Of a stretch of 64,000 nucleotides of DNA, positions 10,556 through 21,551 are shown one piece after another. Location of the stretch: the NCBI GenBank assembly GCA_954871525.1, contig OX940871.1, positions 24,836,586 to 24,900,585 of the forward strand. The letters are read 5' to 3'. The translations under genes and the position numbers were made by a program. The stretch is from Parietaria judaica (taxonomy: Eukaryota > Streptophyta > Magnoliopsida > Rosales > Urticaceae). The notes below the pieces were generated by a model. It was not told the origin of the DNA, did not search any database, and was given only the letters and a program-made list of their open reading frames with translations. Each line of letters opens with the position of its first letter. Position 1 is the first letter of the stretch.

Positions 10556-11551
10556 TTCCCAACCTTTTTGTTTTAACTATTTATTATTTATTAGAAACAA
10601 CAAGATTAAAAAAAAAAAAAAAAACTCTCACTTTATTATTCACTCGACAAAGGTAAAAAAAAGAAAGAAGAAAATATAATATATGTTAGAGAGTTATATA
10701 TATGACTGTTTCTATTTATTTTTTCTCTTGTATGTAAATCTCGAGATATAAATATTTTAATTTTTTATGGATTGAATATATGTTATTGAATATTGATGTA
10801 CTTGTAAGTGTAACTAACTTGCGAAGATTGTTTATAATAATGTATTAAAATATATATATTTTTTGGGTGCTTACTTATTACATATGGTATTGTCAATCAG
10901 TTCATGCATCGCAAGCACTTGCGAAAGACCTTCCTAATTAAAACCGGCAATAATGATATTTGATTCGAGAGAATGGCCTCGATTGGTCGAACGTGGAGAG
11001 TGCCACGTCAGCGCAGTGTCGACGAGCGTAGAGTCGGTCGGAGGCGGTGCGTCGACGTGGGTCCCACGCGCGTAGTGATCAATCCCATGCGCGATTATGA
11101 CTCTACGTGCGCCGGGGTTTGCAGTGGGACCCGCGTGGGAGAGCGGCATGGTACTTGAATCGTGGGGTCCACGTGTCCATTCTTGATTGGGAGTTTTCGG
11201 AGAGGTCGGTTTGTCCTTTGGTTCCGTGCCTATAGGTGAGAGATAATAGATGTTTGCTTGCTATACAAATTTGAGTAATTATTCAAGTATAAACTTTATA
11301 CTATAAAGATCGCATTTTTTTTATTTTTATTATGAGAATAATATTTATTATTAATAAGTTCGTAAATGTGATATTATCTCGATAGTTTTCTGACTCGTGT
11401 CTATGAAATGCCAAATTTTGGTGTTTCTTCAAATAATGAGAGGAAACAGTCGTTCGTAATAGTTTTATAATATGTGTCGTTACGTTATATAAAATAAGCT
11501 AAGTTTAAGCAAGTTTAGCTTTGTGACAAGGTCCAAAATAGTCTAAAGTCA
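10556..11551. other. Dof 3' flank and an orphan GC-rich island (about 10960-11190)
   Basis: The first 400 bases are AT-rich 3' flank of the Dof gene. From about 10960 to 11190 the DNA is GC- and CpG-rich and contains several ACGT-core words (GCCACGTCAG, TCCACGTGTCC) and the palindrome GTGGGTCCCAC, but no coding sequence. It looks like a promoter without a gene; a lost or distant gene is possible. Confidence 0.45.
11057..11067. promoter_or_regulatory. Perfect TCP-type palindrome GTGGGTCCCAC
   Basis: The 11-base palindrome equals the consensus bound by class I TCP factors (GTGGGNCCCAC). Related half sites (GTGGGACCC near 11124, GGGGTCCAC near 11164) lie within 110 bases. Function is inference from the consensus. 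Confidence 0.5.
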
Positions 11552-11768
11552 AATGAAGCTTGATTGACCTAATGATAACTCTATTACATACTTCTCTTAG
11601 AGGTCCCGAGTTCAAAATCCCATGGGACGCAAATTCGTATTCCTTTTACGTATGTAAATTTGGTCAATAGTGTCATCGTGTGTAGTCGTTTCTTACACTG
11701 AATATATATAATAATGCGAAAATACATTCTAACTTTAGTCGATAGTGTCACCCACATTGAAAAAAACG
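11552..11768 (+). mobile_element. tRNA-derived SINE, copy 1 (217 bp)
   Basis: The 5' part has an A-box-like word TGACCTAATGATAAC and a B-box-like word GAGTTCAAAATCC about 35 bases later, the layout of an RNA polymerase III promoter. The body (TTGGTCAATAGTGTCATC...TTACACTGAATATATA) and an A-rich tail match the minus strand of 49976-50191. It is flanked by direct repeats AAAGTCA (11545-11551 and 11769-11775). It has no coding capacity and would move using LINE machinery. The style recalls plant Au-like SINEs. Confidence 0.82.
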
Positions 11769-14069
11769 AAAGTCATATAATACATCTCTCAATGAAAGCA
11801 AGATCTTCTCCTCGTGTAAGTACACGTGTCGCCCCTCAGACAAATCCATAATCACTCCCAAGTACGGCGTTAGTGCCGGAGTTGAGACGGCCATGTCAAT
11901 GAATCGTATGCTCGTGCACGGAAGGACAGAGCTTCAAAAAGTGAGATCGCCACATTTTTTTAGTACGATACAATGTCATAATATTTCTCACATCAAAGAC
12001 CTATCTAACCATTCACGACGCGCCGCCTTCCTTGCCCTAAAGGATAGGATCTCGTTTACGCTTGCCGAATAGATTAACAAAAGTTATATGTTGTGGCGTG
12101 CCCCTCGTCAATGCTCCCTCGGAAGGCTGATACTAAATACACCAATGACACTTGGTTCATTGCCGGATAATTTCGACGTCTCAAAAATATATGATCACGA
12201 GGAACCCGAGCAAGGTTCTAGGTGCGAAATAGATTTAAAGGATAAGCAAAAGGAGATATAACGAAGACAACTACCTATAAATAACACTAAAGAAATCATT
12301 GTATACAAGCCTCGTTCCTTAGAAAACAAGATAATATTCTTGCCATGTTGACGCTCTCATCATCGAAAAGTTTTGTGATAGTTTCCTTAAAAAAAAATAA
12401 AAATTAGAGCAGCCGTTTGAAGTGCATACTAGTAATGCCAAAAAAATAGATTAATGCCAAATTCAGCCCAAGTCTCGATTTTTGACCGGGCTCAATGACC
12501 GTTTGGATCAAACGGGACTAGATGCTCGTTTCTTCATTATTTCGGTGGGTCATGAATTAGTTTTGAAGAGTCCGCCTCCATTTCCGTTCCTGAGAAAAGT
12601 GATAAAATGTGAGCTTTAGAGCAGAGCGAGGACGGGTTCCCCTTCGCCCGCTCCGACGTTTAACATCACTCAAATATTTAATTAAGCCAAAAATTATGAA
12701 TAAATGAAAATAATAAAAAAAAAAAACCGGATTTTCCTTGGCTAAAGATAGCATACCGAATGAGGAGAGTTGTCTCCCATACTTATATGGATGAATCGAA
12801 GTTTCTTGGGCATGCCATGGCGCGCTATCCGCAGTATGCGCGCCCTCAAGAGGCATATGTGTGCCCCATGGATTGTGTTTGATCCTAATGTCATCATCCA
12901 CTGGTTCGGGATTTATCTGAACTCCATATTATCTCAAAGGCAATAAGAAGGAACATATAATCCCGTTGAAGCCGTCTTACTTTACACTCCATCAACATGA
13001 TACCTAAAACAAGCTTCATTTGTTTTTATTGAAGTTTATATTAGACAATTAGAACATTTTTTGGATTAAAGATGTCGAGGCACGAATCATGAATATAATA
13101 TCGAACTTATCATCTGTGAATGAATCTTCTAACTCATCCCACTCCCAAACTCTAAAGCCTCTTAGTTTAGAACCAGATAACTCTTATATAATTATCATTT
13201 CATGAAACCAACGTATAATTCCTGAAAACTAAATTGAACATGTATGGATATTGAGTTCAACTTGATACGTAGCAAACATATATATACTATATAGGGCTAC
13301 ATTAGTATTGATTTATTTGTATTATTCGTTTGTGAACAAACCCAACTCATATTTCTCACATTTTCGTATGAATAATTTAAGCTTATTTAAAGATTAATCA
13401 AAGTATTAAAATAGATACTAAAGAATTCAATTTCTTGGCTTTTAGGAAAGGTAGATTTTCGCTGCTTAATTTAATTTTTTAATTTTTTATATTATATATA
13501 TATATATATATATAAATTATTATCCTTATTTTGTTATGAATTGGACTATATATGAGTTACGTGTATACTTAATACTTTTATAGAGTATAAACTGAAGATG
13601 CCGCATTCCTAGTCTAGTATGTTTTGGTCATAATCTTAGAACTAGTAAGCAGCTATGACTGTGTAACAAGTCATCTATTTGACAATCAATTTCAACTAGC
13701 TAATTTTGAAAAAATCTAACGTTTTGAGTTGAGGAGTGAGAGCAACGTATGTGATGTCGTCAAAATTCACTTCCTAAATTAATTAAGAAAGAAATATTTG
13801 AGCTAATATCTTTGACTGGGTGGAGCAAGTCAAAGGAAATTGAATGCGGTTGTTCATATATAGAAGACTAATGAAATAAAGAGTTGTCAAACACTATTGG
13901 CCCTTTCTTTCGCCGAGAGATGTGCAAATTCACGTTTAAGAATGAAATAATTATACTATATGCATAAGGCTGAATTCGGATCAAACACTGTAGCGGTATA
14001 ATCACGGGAGTTTAGGCTGGATTTATTGTCGTTACTTGACTTTTTTGGGTTGAAGCTTAGACCTTGGAA
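11769..14069. other. Intergenic, possible decayed retroelement pieces
   Basis: No gene is supported. Parts of 11830-12250 and 12550-12900 are richer in GC and resemble old retroelement sequence, but I found no domain, LTR end or target duplication. There is a TA dinucleotide run at about 13492-13515. Confidence 0.35.
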
Positions 14070-14510
14070 TTTGGAGCTTGGACTTTGGAACATTGTAAAT
14101 CAGACCTTCCGCTTACCGTTGGACTGGAACCAGATTCTTGACCCATTACCGGAAAGTCCTACAACTCGGAATATAGGTCGGTGACCGTTGAGATTCAGAA
14201 CCTCTATAGGGTAGGTCGACGATTGGACACTGATCGGACCCTTCACTTAACATCAGACAAAAATCAGGTCTAGTTACCCATTACCACAAAGTCCTAGGAC
14301 TAAGGATATAGGTCGGTGACTGCTGAGAACTCCTTAAGGCAGGTCGGCGATCGGACCCTGATCGGATCCCCCGCTTATCGTCGAACCAACACCGGGTCCT
14401 CCGAGTCATTACCGACTTACCGCAAAGCTCTAGGGGTCGGGATATAAGTCAGAGAACGCAGAGAACCAAAACTTCCGTAGGGAAAGTTGACGATCGGACC
14501 TTAAGATTTC
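14070..14510. repeat. Degenerate tandem array, period about 134 bp
   Basis: The phrase GGATATAGGTCGGTGAC recurs with changes near 14168, 14303 and 14438, and the surrounding text (AGGTCGGCGATCGGACCCTG and variants) repeats in step, giving about three units. Units are strongly diverged. There is no coding capacity and no similarity to the next array that I can see. Confidence 0.7.
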
Positions 14511-14699
14511 TCCAGGGCTTCTGCTCTAGCTAGCTTCTCCATCTATTGAACCAGAAAAAACCCGATCAGGGGAACGGGACGGTGTACCTCCCTGTTAACC
14601 TCAAACCCTCAACATTAATTGGGTATTTTACTAAATATAATAATTGCAAGTTTCAGTCCTTTGACAATTAAAATATTATTTTATGTCACTTTTGTATCT

Positions 14700-15345
14700 A
14701 CGGGGTGTCTCGGGCGTTCAAATGCCTACCAGGCCGTCTCTATGAAATCCATGGGCATCAGCAGGGAATCGATTTCCATCCAAGGGCATCCACGGAGGTT
14801 ATATGGGCCTATGTGTAATTATGGCCCTTTTTGAGGTCGAGTGCCCACGGGTCGCCTCGGGCTCCAAATGCGTACCTGACCGCCTCTATGGGATTGGGGG
14901 TAGTCAAAAGCTTAACGACATCCATGGGCATCAACGGGGCGTAAATATCCACGAGCATACACGGAACCTGTAGGGGCTTATCTGCAGTTATGGCCCCTTT
15001 TTAATCTGTGTGCCCACGGGTCGCTTAGGGCATCCAAACGCGTCCCTGACCGTCTCTATGCGTTCCGAGCTCCCATAAAAGCTTAATAGCATCCATGGGC
15101 ATCAACGAGGCATCACTTGGCATCCACGGGCATATACGAAACTTGTACGGACCTTTGTGTAATTATGGTCATTTTTAAGTCTGGGTGCAAACAGGTTGCC
15201 TCAGGCATCCAAATGTGTCCATGACTGTCTCTAAGCGTTCTAGGCACCCCCAAAATCTTAGCGGCGTCAACGAAGCGTCGTTTGGTATCCACGAGCATCC
15301 ACGAAGCTCAAAGGGGCATATGTGTAATTATGACCCATTTTTCGT
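14700..15345. repeat. Degenerate tandem array, period about 170 bp
   Basis: GTGTAATTATGGCCC and variants occur at 14813, 14982, 15157 and 15322 (spacing 169, 175 and 165). The words CATCCATGGGCATCAACG and GCCCACGGGTCGC recur in step. About four units are present, all GC-richer than the flanks. The period is in the range of many plant satellites, but the copy number is small and the units are old. Confidence 0.75.
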
Positions 15346-15679
15346 CTGTTCTATTCTGATGTCCACAGATTCGTTTTCTTCCCTTCTGGATGTGTTTTCT
15401 CTATACAACACCTTATGATACTGTCGCATCCGCTGGGCGTTTTGGTTTGATAAATGGGCTTTTGGGCCATTTTTTTGAGTTGGGCCTTAAATTTTTGGAC
15501 TCCAAAAATACATATAACATTATCACACTCTCATTAATCACAACTTCTGTTGGGCTCCAAAGTTTTTGGCATGTTAGGATATATAAGGTGTGGTTCAAAA
15601 AATTCTAAAATAGGCAAAAATTTGTCACTCTCATGAATCACAACTTATGTTTCATATAAATATTGTGAAACTGTAAGTA

Positions 15680-15729
15680 GTATATATATATATATATAAC
15701 ACATAAGTTGTTATATATATAAGTTGTGA

Positions 15730-15776
<47 letters not shown>
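15680..15776. repeat. TA dinucleotide repeats
   Basis: Two (TA)n tracts, about 15680-15698 and 15734-15776, flank a short palindrome around ACATAAGTTG. They are likely to be variable in length. Confidence 0.9.
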
Positions 15777-15780
<4 letters not shown>

Positions 15781-16506
15781 ATAGATACACAGTTCTTTAC
15801 TACGAGTTGGCCCTTTGAACCGTAATAATCATCAATACGTTATTGTCAACACAATTGAAGACAATTTTCTTCTTTTGTCCAAATTCATACAATGACTTAT
15901 CAAGCGATCGAGTTGTAGCATTTAGGACAAGGACATTGTTTGTATTGTTTCAGTATAACGACGATGAGAAAGTTGGAAGAAATCGATACTTCAGCTTATG
16001 ATGGGTCATATTTTCGATATATATATATATATGGTTACTACTTGTGCTTTGTCGATAGCAAAATTAAGGGGTGACAAAACAGGTTTTAAACCGCATCTGG
16101 ACCGCAACCGCTTTTAATAAAGCCACTACCATATTAAACCGGGTAAAATTGGTTCCAGTTTCCGAGTTTAAGGGTTAAAAAACCCAAACCCGGATTATAG
16201 GTTACGAAAACCTGCTTTTTAATTTATTTTTAGCTCATAGTGTTTTTTTTTCTTTTTTAATTAACTTTTCTCTTCTTTATATCATTTAATATTCTTATGC
16301 TATTTTCATATTTTTCTAACTTAATACATATATTTTAGTAAAAAAAAAATTAACATTGAAAACTCTTTTTCAATTAAAAAATAGGAAATTTTCATTTTAT
16401 TTTTTATTTTTTATTAATTAATCTGGATCCGAGTTTTGAAATTAAATCCAGGTTTAAACCTGCATCCGAAAATCCGGGTTCAAAATCCAAGCACTCGCTT
16501 CTTACA
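15777..16506. other. Intergenic with a possible hAT-like remnant
   Basis: From 16069 (GGGGTGACAAAAC) to about 16500 the sequence repeats phrases such as CCGGGTT and AAACCTGCATCCG in opposite orientations, a style common in non-autonomous hAT elements. No second terminus or 8-bp duplication was found, so the call is weak. Confidence 0.35.
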
Positions 16507-17450
16507 TCCGGGCACATCAAATTCCAAGACTTTTGAAAAAAGAGGGCGTGGAAACTGTCGGGGCCCGGGACCTTCCTAGGTCCCCTAGAAAAGAAGACGT
16601 TATTGATGCGGGATTTAATGTGACCACATTCCTCTCGTTGAAGACCACGCAACCATTCACGTTCCCAAGCCTTGCTTTGAAGACCACCATCGACTTTAAT
16701 ATTTACAATATCTAGTTCATGTATTCCTAGTTTCTATGTTCATGTATTTCTAATTCCTAAGTCCTAGTTCATGTACTCATTGCACTATATATATGAGCAT
16801 CTATGAATGTAATAGATAGACTTTGATGAATGAAAATTAGAACTTTGAGTTCATTTCCCAAAACCGAGAGTCTCGTGAGCGAGCGTCGAGTTTGATGCCT
16901 AAGAGCCAGTATTCGTGCGCGAATCAACGGTGATTGGATGCCCGGAGTCTAGCTATTCATGCGCGAATCAATAGGCGAAGGAAGGTTCTTCGATCGGGTA
17001 TTCGTGCGCCGAATCAACGATCAAGAACGACTATCCCGGTAACTTTATCTATCTTTTCTAGTTTATTATTCCGCTGCATCAGTTATCCACCTCCTCCGCG
17101 GTGAAAACCTCTTCCGTAAGAGCTTGTTGCATATCCAAGAGCGTTTGTACGTCCTCACCCGTAATCATACGAAACTCGTCCTCGGCGGCACCATTCGAAG
17201 CAAAAATATTTGCAAAGTACCTATCAAAGACATCTCGGACCTCCTTCTCCGAAGTAACCCAAACTCCATCCTCGTTAAAGATGCCCCGGATAAAATTGTG
17301 GGCCTTCCAACGCTTGGCTTGAGAATGGAAATATGCCGAGTTTTTATCTCCCCCTTAGCCAATCTGCCCTAGCTCTTTGTTTCCAATAATGATCCTCAAT
17401 CAAAGAAACGGATTCAAGCTCGTGTCTGATATACCTAGAACACTTACGGT
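16507..17450 (-). mobile_element. L1-like LINE fragment (RT region), split by a solo LTR
   Basis: On the minus strand, 17450-17087 encodes the region before the RT core: YWKQRARADWLRG, a one-base frameshift, then DKNSAYFHSQA and VWVTSEKEV in an open frame to VDN. After the inserted LTR (16604-17081), the same frame resumes with the RT motif PGPDSFHALFFQKSW and stops matching near 16507. Removing the insert and one target-site copy keeps the frame, so the LINE was already here when the LTR element landed. Both ends are truncated and there is no endonuclease or tail. Confidence 0.85.
16604..17081 (+). mobile_element. Solo LTR inside the LINE (478 bp)
   Basis: It begins TGATGCGGG and ends CTGCATCA, with TG...CA ends, and is flanked by perfect 5-bp repeats GTTAT (16599-16603 and 17082-17086). 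A TATA-like run (CACTATATATATGAG) lies near 16784. No internal region or second LTR remains, as after LTR-LTR recombination. The last 170 bases hold three copies of a word like ATTCGTGCGCGAATCAA (near 16911, 16956 and 17000). The parent family is not identified; an ATTCCGCTGCA-like 3' end is common in copia LTRs. Confidence 0.88.
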
Positions 17451-19214
17451 ATATAATAGAACTCTCTTTTTTAGTGCGCTAATGATCGCGATCTTCTACT
17501 TGCCATCTTTTACGTATTTTATATAAATTTAAATCTTTATCATTTATTAGTCGTGTTAAAAGATGAGATCACACCTTCCTCATTTAACAACCGTGTCTAT
17601 AGTATCTACTATTTAACTCGTTTATCAAATTCAAGTACTCTTTTTTCTTTTCAAAACGATAAATTAACTTCGTTTATACTCATTGAATTTAATTTATTTA
17701 ATTATATTATCTATGATTCTAAAATTTATTTACAGTTTTCTATATTCTTCAATTGAAACAAGGTAATTCATAAAATAAAGAAACATAAATTTTTCTATGT
17801 AGTAAGTATTATAATAGTTAATCACATATATAAAATGCATAAAAATGTAACTTTTTGCTCCCTATTTATGTTTAATTGGGTCTTTTCGTGTTATGTTATT
17901 GTGTCTGTGTCGTGTTTGCTCGTTATTTAATCATGTTAGTCGTATTTGACATGGTAAGACCAAGATCCATTTATAATAGACCTAAAACCATTTAGTCTAT
18001 ATCGTATCTGATTTCGTGTGTCGTGTGTCGTGTCTGGTCTCATACTGTCACCCCAAAATCAAAGGCCATGAGTTTTCTTAGGGTTAAAACCAATATCTGA
18101 AACCAAGATTTTAGATCTTTTCTTTCGTATATATTGGATTTTTGGGAACATTAAAAAATGCCGCTATGTCTCTTGTTGGTTTTTTAGAAAACTAGTTTTC
18201 TCCGAGAACCATGTTTTGGTATTAGACCAGTAAAAAACTTGTGTTTCAACGATTTTAAACCGAGCCTAGGAGCGGTAAACCTGGATTTACCGTTTAAACC
18301 ATGCGTAGTGATTTTATTAAAACATATAATGTATAGTGTACTAAAATGATGCATTTTCTGGCTACAATGCATTTTCTTATTAGAAACCAGAATGCCACAC
18401 AATCTTTATTACCATTTCCACTTTTTTTCTTTTTTCTTTTTCTGTCTGGCTATAATGTATTTCTTATTAGAAGAATGACTTTACTACTGATAGCTGAATT
18501 AGTAGAATCGGCTTTAGATGCAATGCTCAAATTTGTGTTCCAAATGGCATTATAAAATTTGACTCTTATTGATCATATCTAAAGGTGACAAATTTGATTC
18601 TTATTGATCGTATATAAAGATGACAATCTGCGTCAGAATACGAGACACTAAACAATTACGACTCAAAATAAATGGATTTGGGTCGTTTATATGTAGATCG
18701 GAATTCGATCAACACAGACACGATTAAATATTGAGTGAACATGGCAAGAACATGACAAAATTCAATTAGACAATATACATTATGTACATTCTAATTATTT
18801 CAATATTGATTGTATGTCAAAATTCTTCGTTTAATGAATTACTCTATTCAATTAATGAAGATTATAATCTTTCCTAGTCTTAAAAAATATTAATCAAATA
18901 AAAACCAGTATAATATAGATAATTAATCAATATGGGGAAGCCGCGTATTCAAAAACAATTTTTACGGTATGGTTATAGAAATGATTAAAACGAGACAAGA
19001 ATTGTCACCCCGGGGTTATTTTGCTCTCAAAGCAGCAAAGACATTGTCATGGTTCAAACTTTAAAACACAACATATCCACCTTATCAATCAATTGACATA
19101 CCCACATTTCAGACATTGTACATAACAAGAAAAAAGAGCAAATCTTTAGTGTAGAAAAAAGAGAAAAACCAAAGAATCAATGACTAGAAACTCTCATACA
19201 AAGTCTAAAAAGGA
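17451..19214. other. Intergenic with a degenerate inverted pair
   Basis: The segment at about 17870-18057 ends in TCATACTGTCACCCC and partly matches, in reverse, a segment at about 18610-18780 (AGATGACAATCTGCG...). This suggests an old DNA element with arms of about 180 bp, but target duplications are not clear. A further TGTCACCCC lies near 19000. The DNA at 19100-19214 is 3' flank of the next gene. Confidence 0.4.
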
Positions 19215-20411
19215 CTATTCAAATACCTTTAGATTACAGCAGAGAAACCGCGCGCACTTGCCTTTGTTTGTCTTCTTCGACGCTCGCTTCTCGGGCTTCA
19301 CCATCCTTTCCGGGCTGCCATGCCATTCCGAAGCCAATCTGCTCAACACCAACAAATTATGCAAACCATATTAATAGCTATTTTGATAATGTACAAAAAC
19401 TAGAACTTAGTTTCAGTAGTTGAATTATACACGGGAAAAGCGAAAGATCGAGAGCTAGTGGTGCTGCTATTTGAGTGGCGTGAGAGGCTTCGAAAGCTCG
19501 GTGGTGATGTTCCACGCTGCGTTATGAGGCCGGAAAAGTGACCTGATCCAAAAGCGCTTGAATTTCGGTGGATTTGGCTTCTGGATTCATCAAGGTTTGT
19601 AGCCGTTGATCCGCTTTCAGAACTGGAATCGGTTTTTCTTCTTTCCGTGATGATCTGGATACTATCGTCTTTTTTCTCTGTGGCACGTGGTGTTTCGGAG
19701 CTTGTCAAGATCGCCTTCTGAACCTACGGAAAAACATATCAAACAGAATTCAGATCCAAGTTGTGAGAATGAAGATCTAGATGTCATGGCCTTTTCATTA
19801 AGTACAAAAAAATGTTGCTGATTGATATAAATAAGAAGGCACTGTTCACATAATATAAGAGCTAATAAACGTCTCACCTCAGCGACCAGATGCAACGACT
19901 CGAGAACAATCTCCTTCGTTGATTTCTCAGCGGAGACCCCGTCCGGCGAGTCAAAGACGTCACCTTTTGTCAAGCACTTTTCAGAGCCACCATTCTTTTT
20001 TGCATCATTATTATTACTCACTTCCTCAGCTTCTGGTTCCACTTCTGTGTCGGATTCGAGTATGCAAGAGATGATCTTATGATCCAGCTCGCAATTTTCT
20101 ACCAAACAATTACTGTGAGAATGCATTTTCTTATCGACGCAAATGTCCTTGACGAAATGGTAACTGCTTTCTTGAAGGAAAACGACGAGCTCCGGTAACT
20201 CATAGTCCACAGAACCCTTCTTATCGCAGCAACGCTTTCGTCCTTTGCTCTCGTCTGAGCCATTTTTATCGCAAGAGTCTCCCCTTATAAGATTCTCTCC
20301 CTTTTCGACACAAACTTCTTCTGCCTCGCCTTTTTTCATTGCCACATTCTCGTTACCGAATATAAACAACTTGTAAGTAGGCCCGTACAAAACGGTTGGC
20401 TCACCGCACAT
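19215..20411 (-). CDS. Plant-specific protein, gar2-related family, three exons
   Basis: Exons on the minus strand are 20411-19878, 19723-19431 and 19338-19215. All have GT-AG introns, phases match, and the total is 951 bases or 316 residues. The family is plant-specific and known as 18S pre-ribosomal assembly protein gar2-related, a name from sequence similarity; its function is unproved. Supporting motifs are ELPELVVF and VKDICVD in exon 1, and the Ser-rich block ending SSTTSSRSFAFPV joined by splicing to LASEWHGSPERMVKP in exon 3, with a Lys/Cys-rich tail. FAFP fits the FxFP MAP-kinase docking pattern. The protein is acidic and low complexity. The ATG at 20411 is the first in frame. An upstream exon joined at the AG near 20418 is possible, for example one ending at 20562 or 20507, so the 5' end is uncertain. 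Confidence 0.8.
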
Positions 20412-21551
20412 GGATTCACCATCTATTGTGATGAAGAAGACTCAATATTCAACAAAATTGCAATCACTAGCTAAATCCGAGTACCGTATTAGATGATTAT
20501 TAAAGATTTACTGGCTTAATCATATTGTCGGAGCCAAACCCGATTCCACGGGCATCCTTACTTCTATGGCTTGTGAAACTCTGCGCTGTAAGAGAACACG
20601 GATTAGCGAAATCAACTCGAAGAACACAGCATGAAAATTCATAACGTTACGAGATTTTACTTAAATATTATACCCGAGACCGATGAAGAGGAAAACGAAA
20701 AAGTTAGAAACAGAGAAATTCAGTCTCATATGTTCAATGCAGATTGCTCTTTCCCTTATAAACTGATATAGTGCATAATATGGAAATTGGTATATTCTTC
20801 TCTGTATAAACAAGCAAAAAAAAAAAAAAAACAATAAAGATGGGAAAGAAAATGGAATTCTTGAAAACGAAAGAAAATAGATGTAAGAGAACAAACAAAC
20901 AATTACGTTAATTGCCTTGCTCTTGATCTGGCTACATTAATTGGTAATAACTTTCATGTTTGAAAAAAAAAATGGTAATTAATATATTTCAAATAATTTG
21001 TTCCACACAATAAAATCATATCATCATTTCAGGGTTGCCTAAAGTCATCTAAACATTAAATAACTAAATAAAAAATGAAAGCAAAAGAAAAATATATATT
21101 TATAAATTACCTCCAAAGAGAGCATTCAAGCTAAGTTGTTAATGGCGATGTCTAGAAAAGAAAATAATATATATCTATATATATATATATATAAATATAG
21201 AGAGTGGGAATGACAAAGCGAGCAACTGCTCGAAGAAAAAAGTGAGCATTAAAAGGACAGGTCAAGGAAATAAATATCCATTAAAACAAATAATGATGCA
21301 TATAGAAACTGAACTGTCACTCTCTTCTTACTTTGCCAACACAAGGAACGAAAAAGCCCTTCACACCATCTCATCTCTGACTTTAAATCTTTTTTTTTTT
21401 TTTTTTTTACATGCTTCGTTAGGAGAATGTACGTAGGGTTTGAAGCCGTCGATAGGAATTAAACTACTATAATTATTTTAACTATTTTTTCGATGATTAC
21501 ATAGTCTAGAATTATATGGTCGACAAAAATATAGATTAACAATAAAAACAA
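20412..21551. other. Probable promoter or 5' exons of the gar2-related gene, then intergenic
   Basis: Splice-like signals on the minus strand at 20585/20562 (TTACAG, then AAGTAAGG) suggest at least one 5' exon. Beyond 20640 the DNA is AT-rich with poly-A, TA and poly-T runs (for example 21391-21408). No other gene is seen. Confidence 0.45.

Noticed and set aside
12557..12901. 114-codon minus-strand frame
   Set aside because: No family resemblance, an Lys/Phe-rich middle from AT-rich DNA, and no splice or promoter context.
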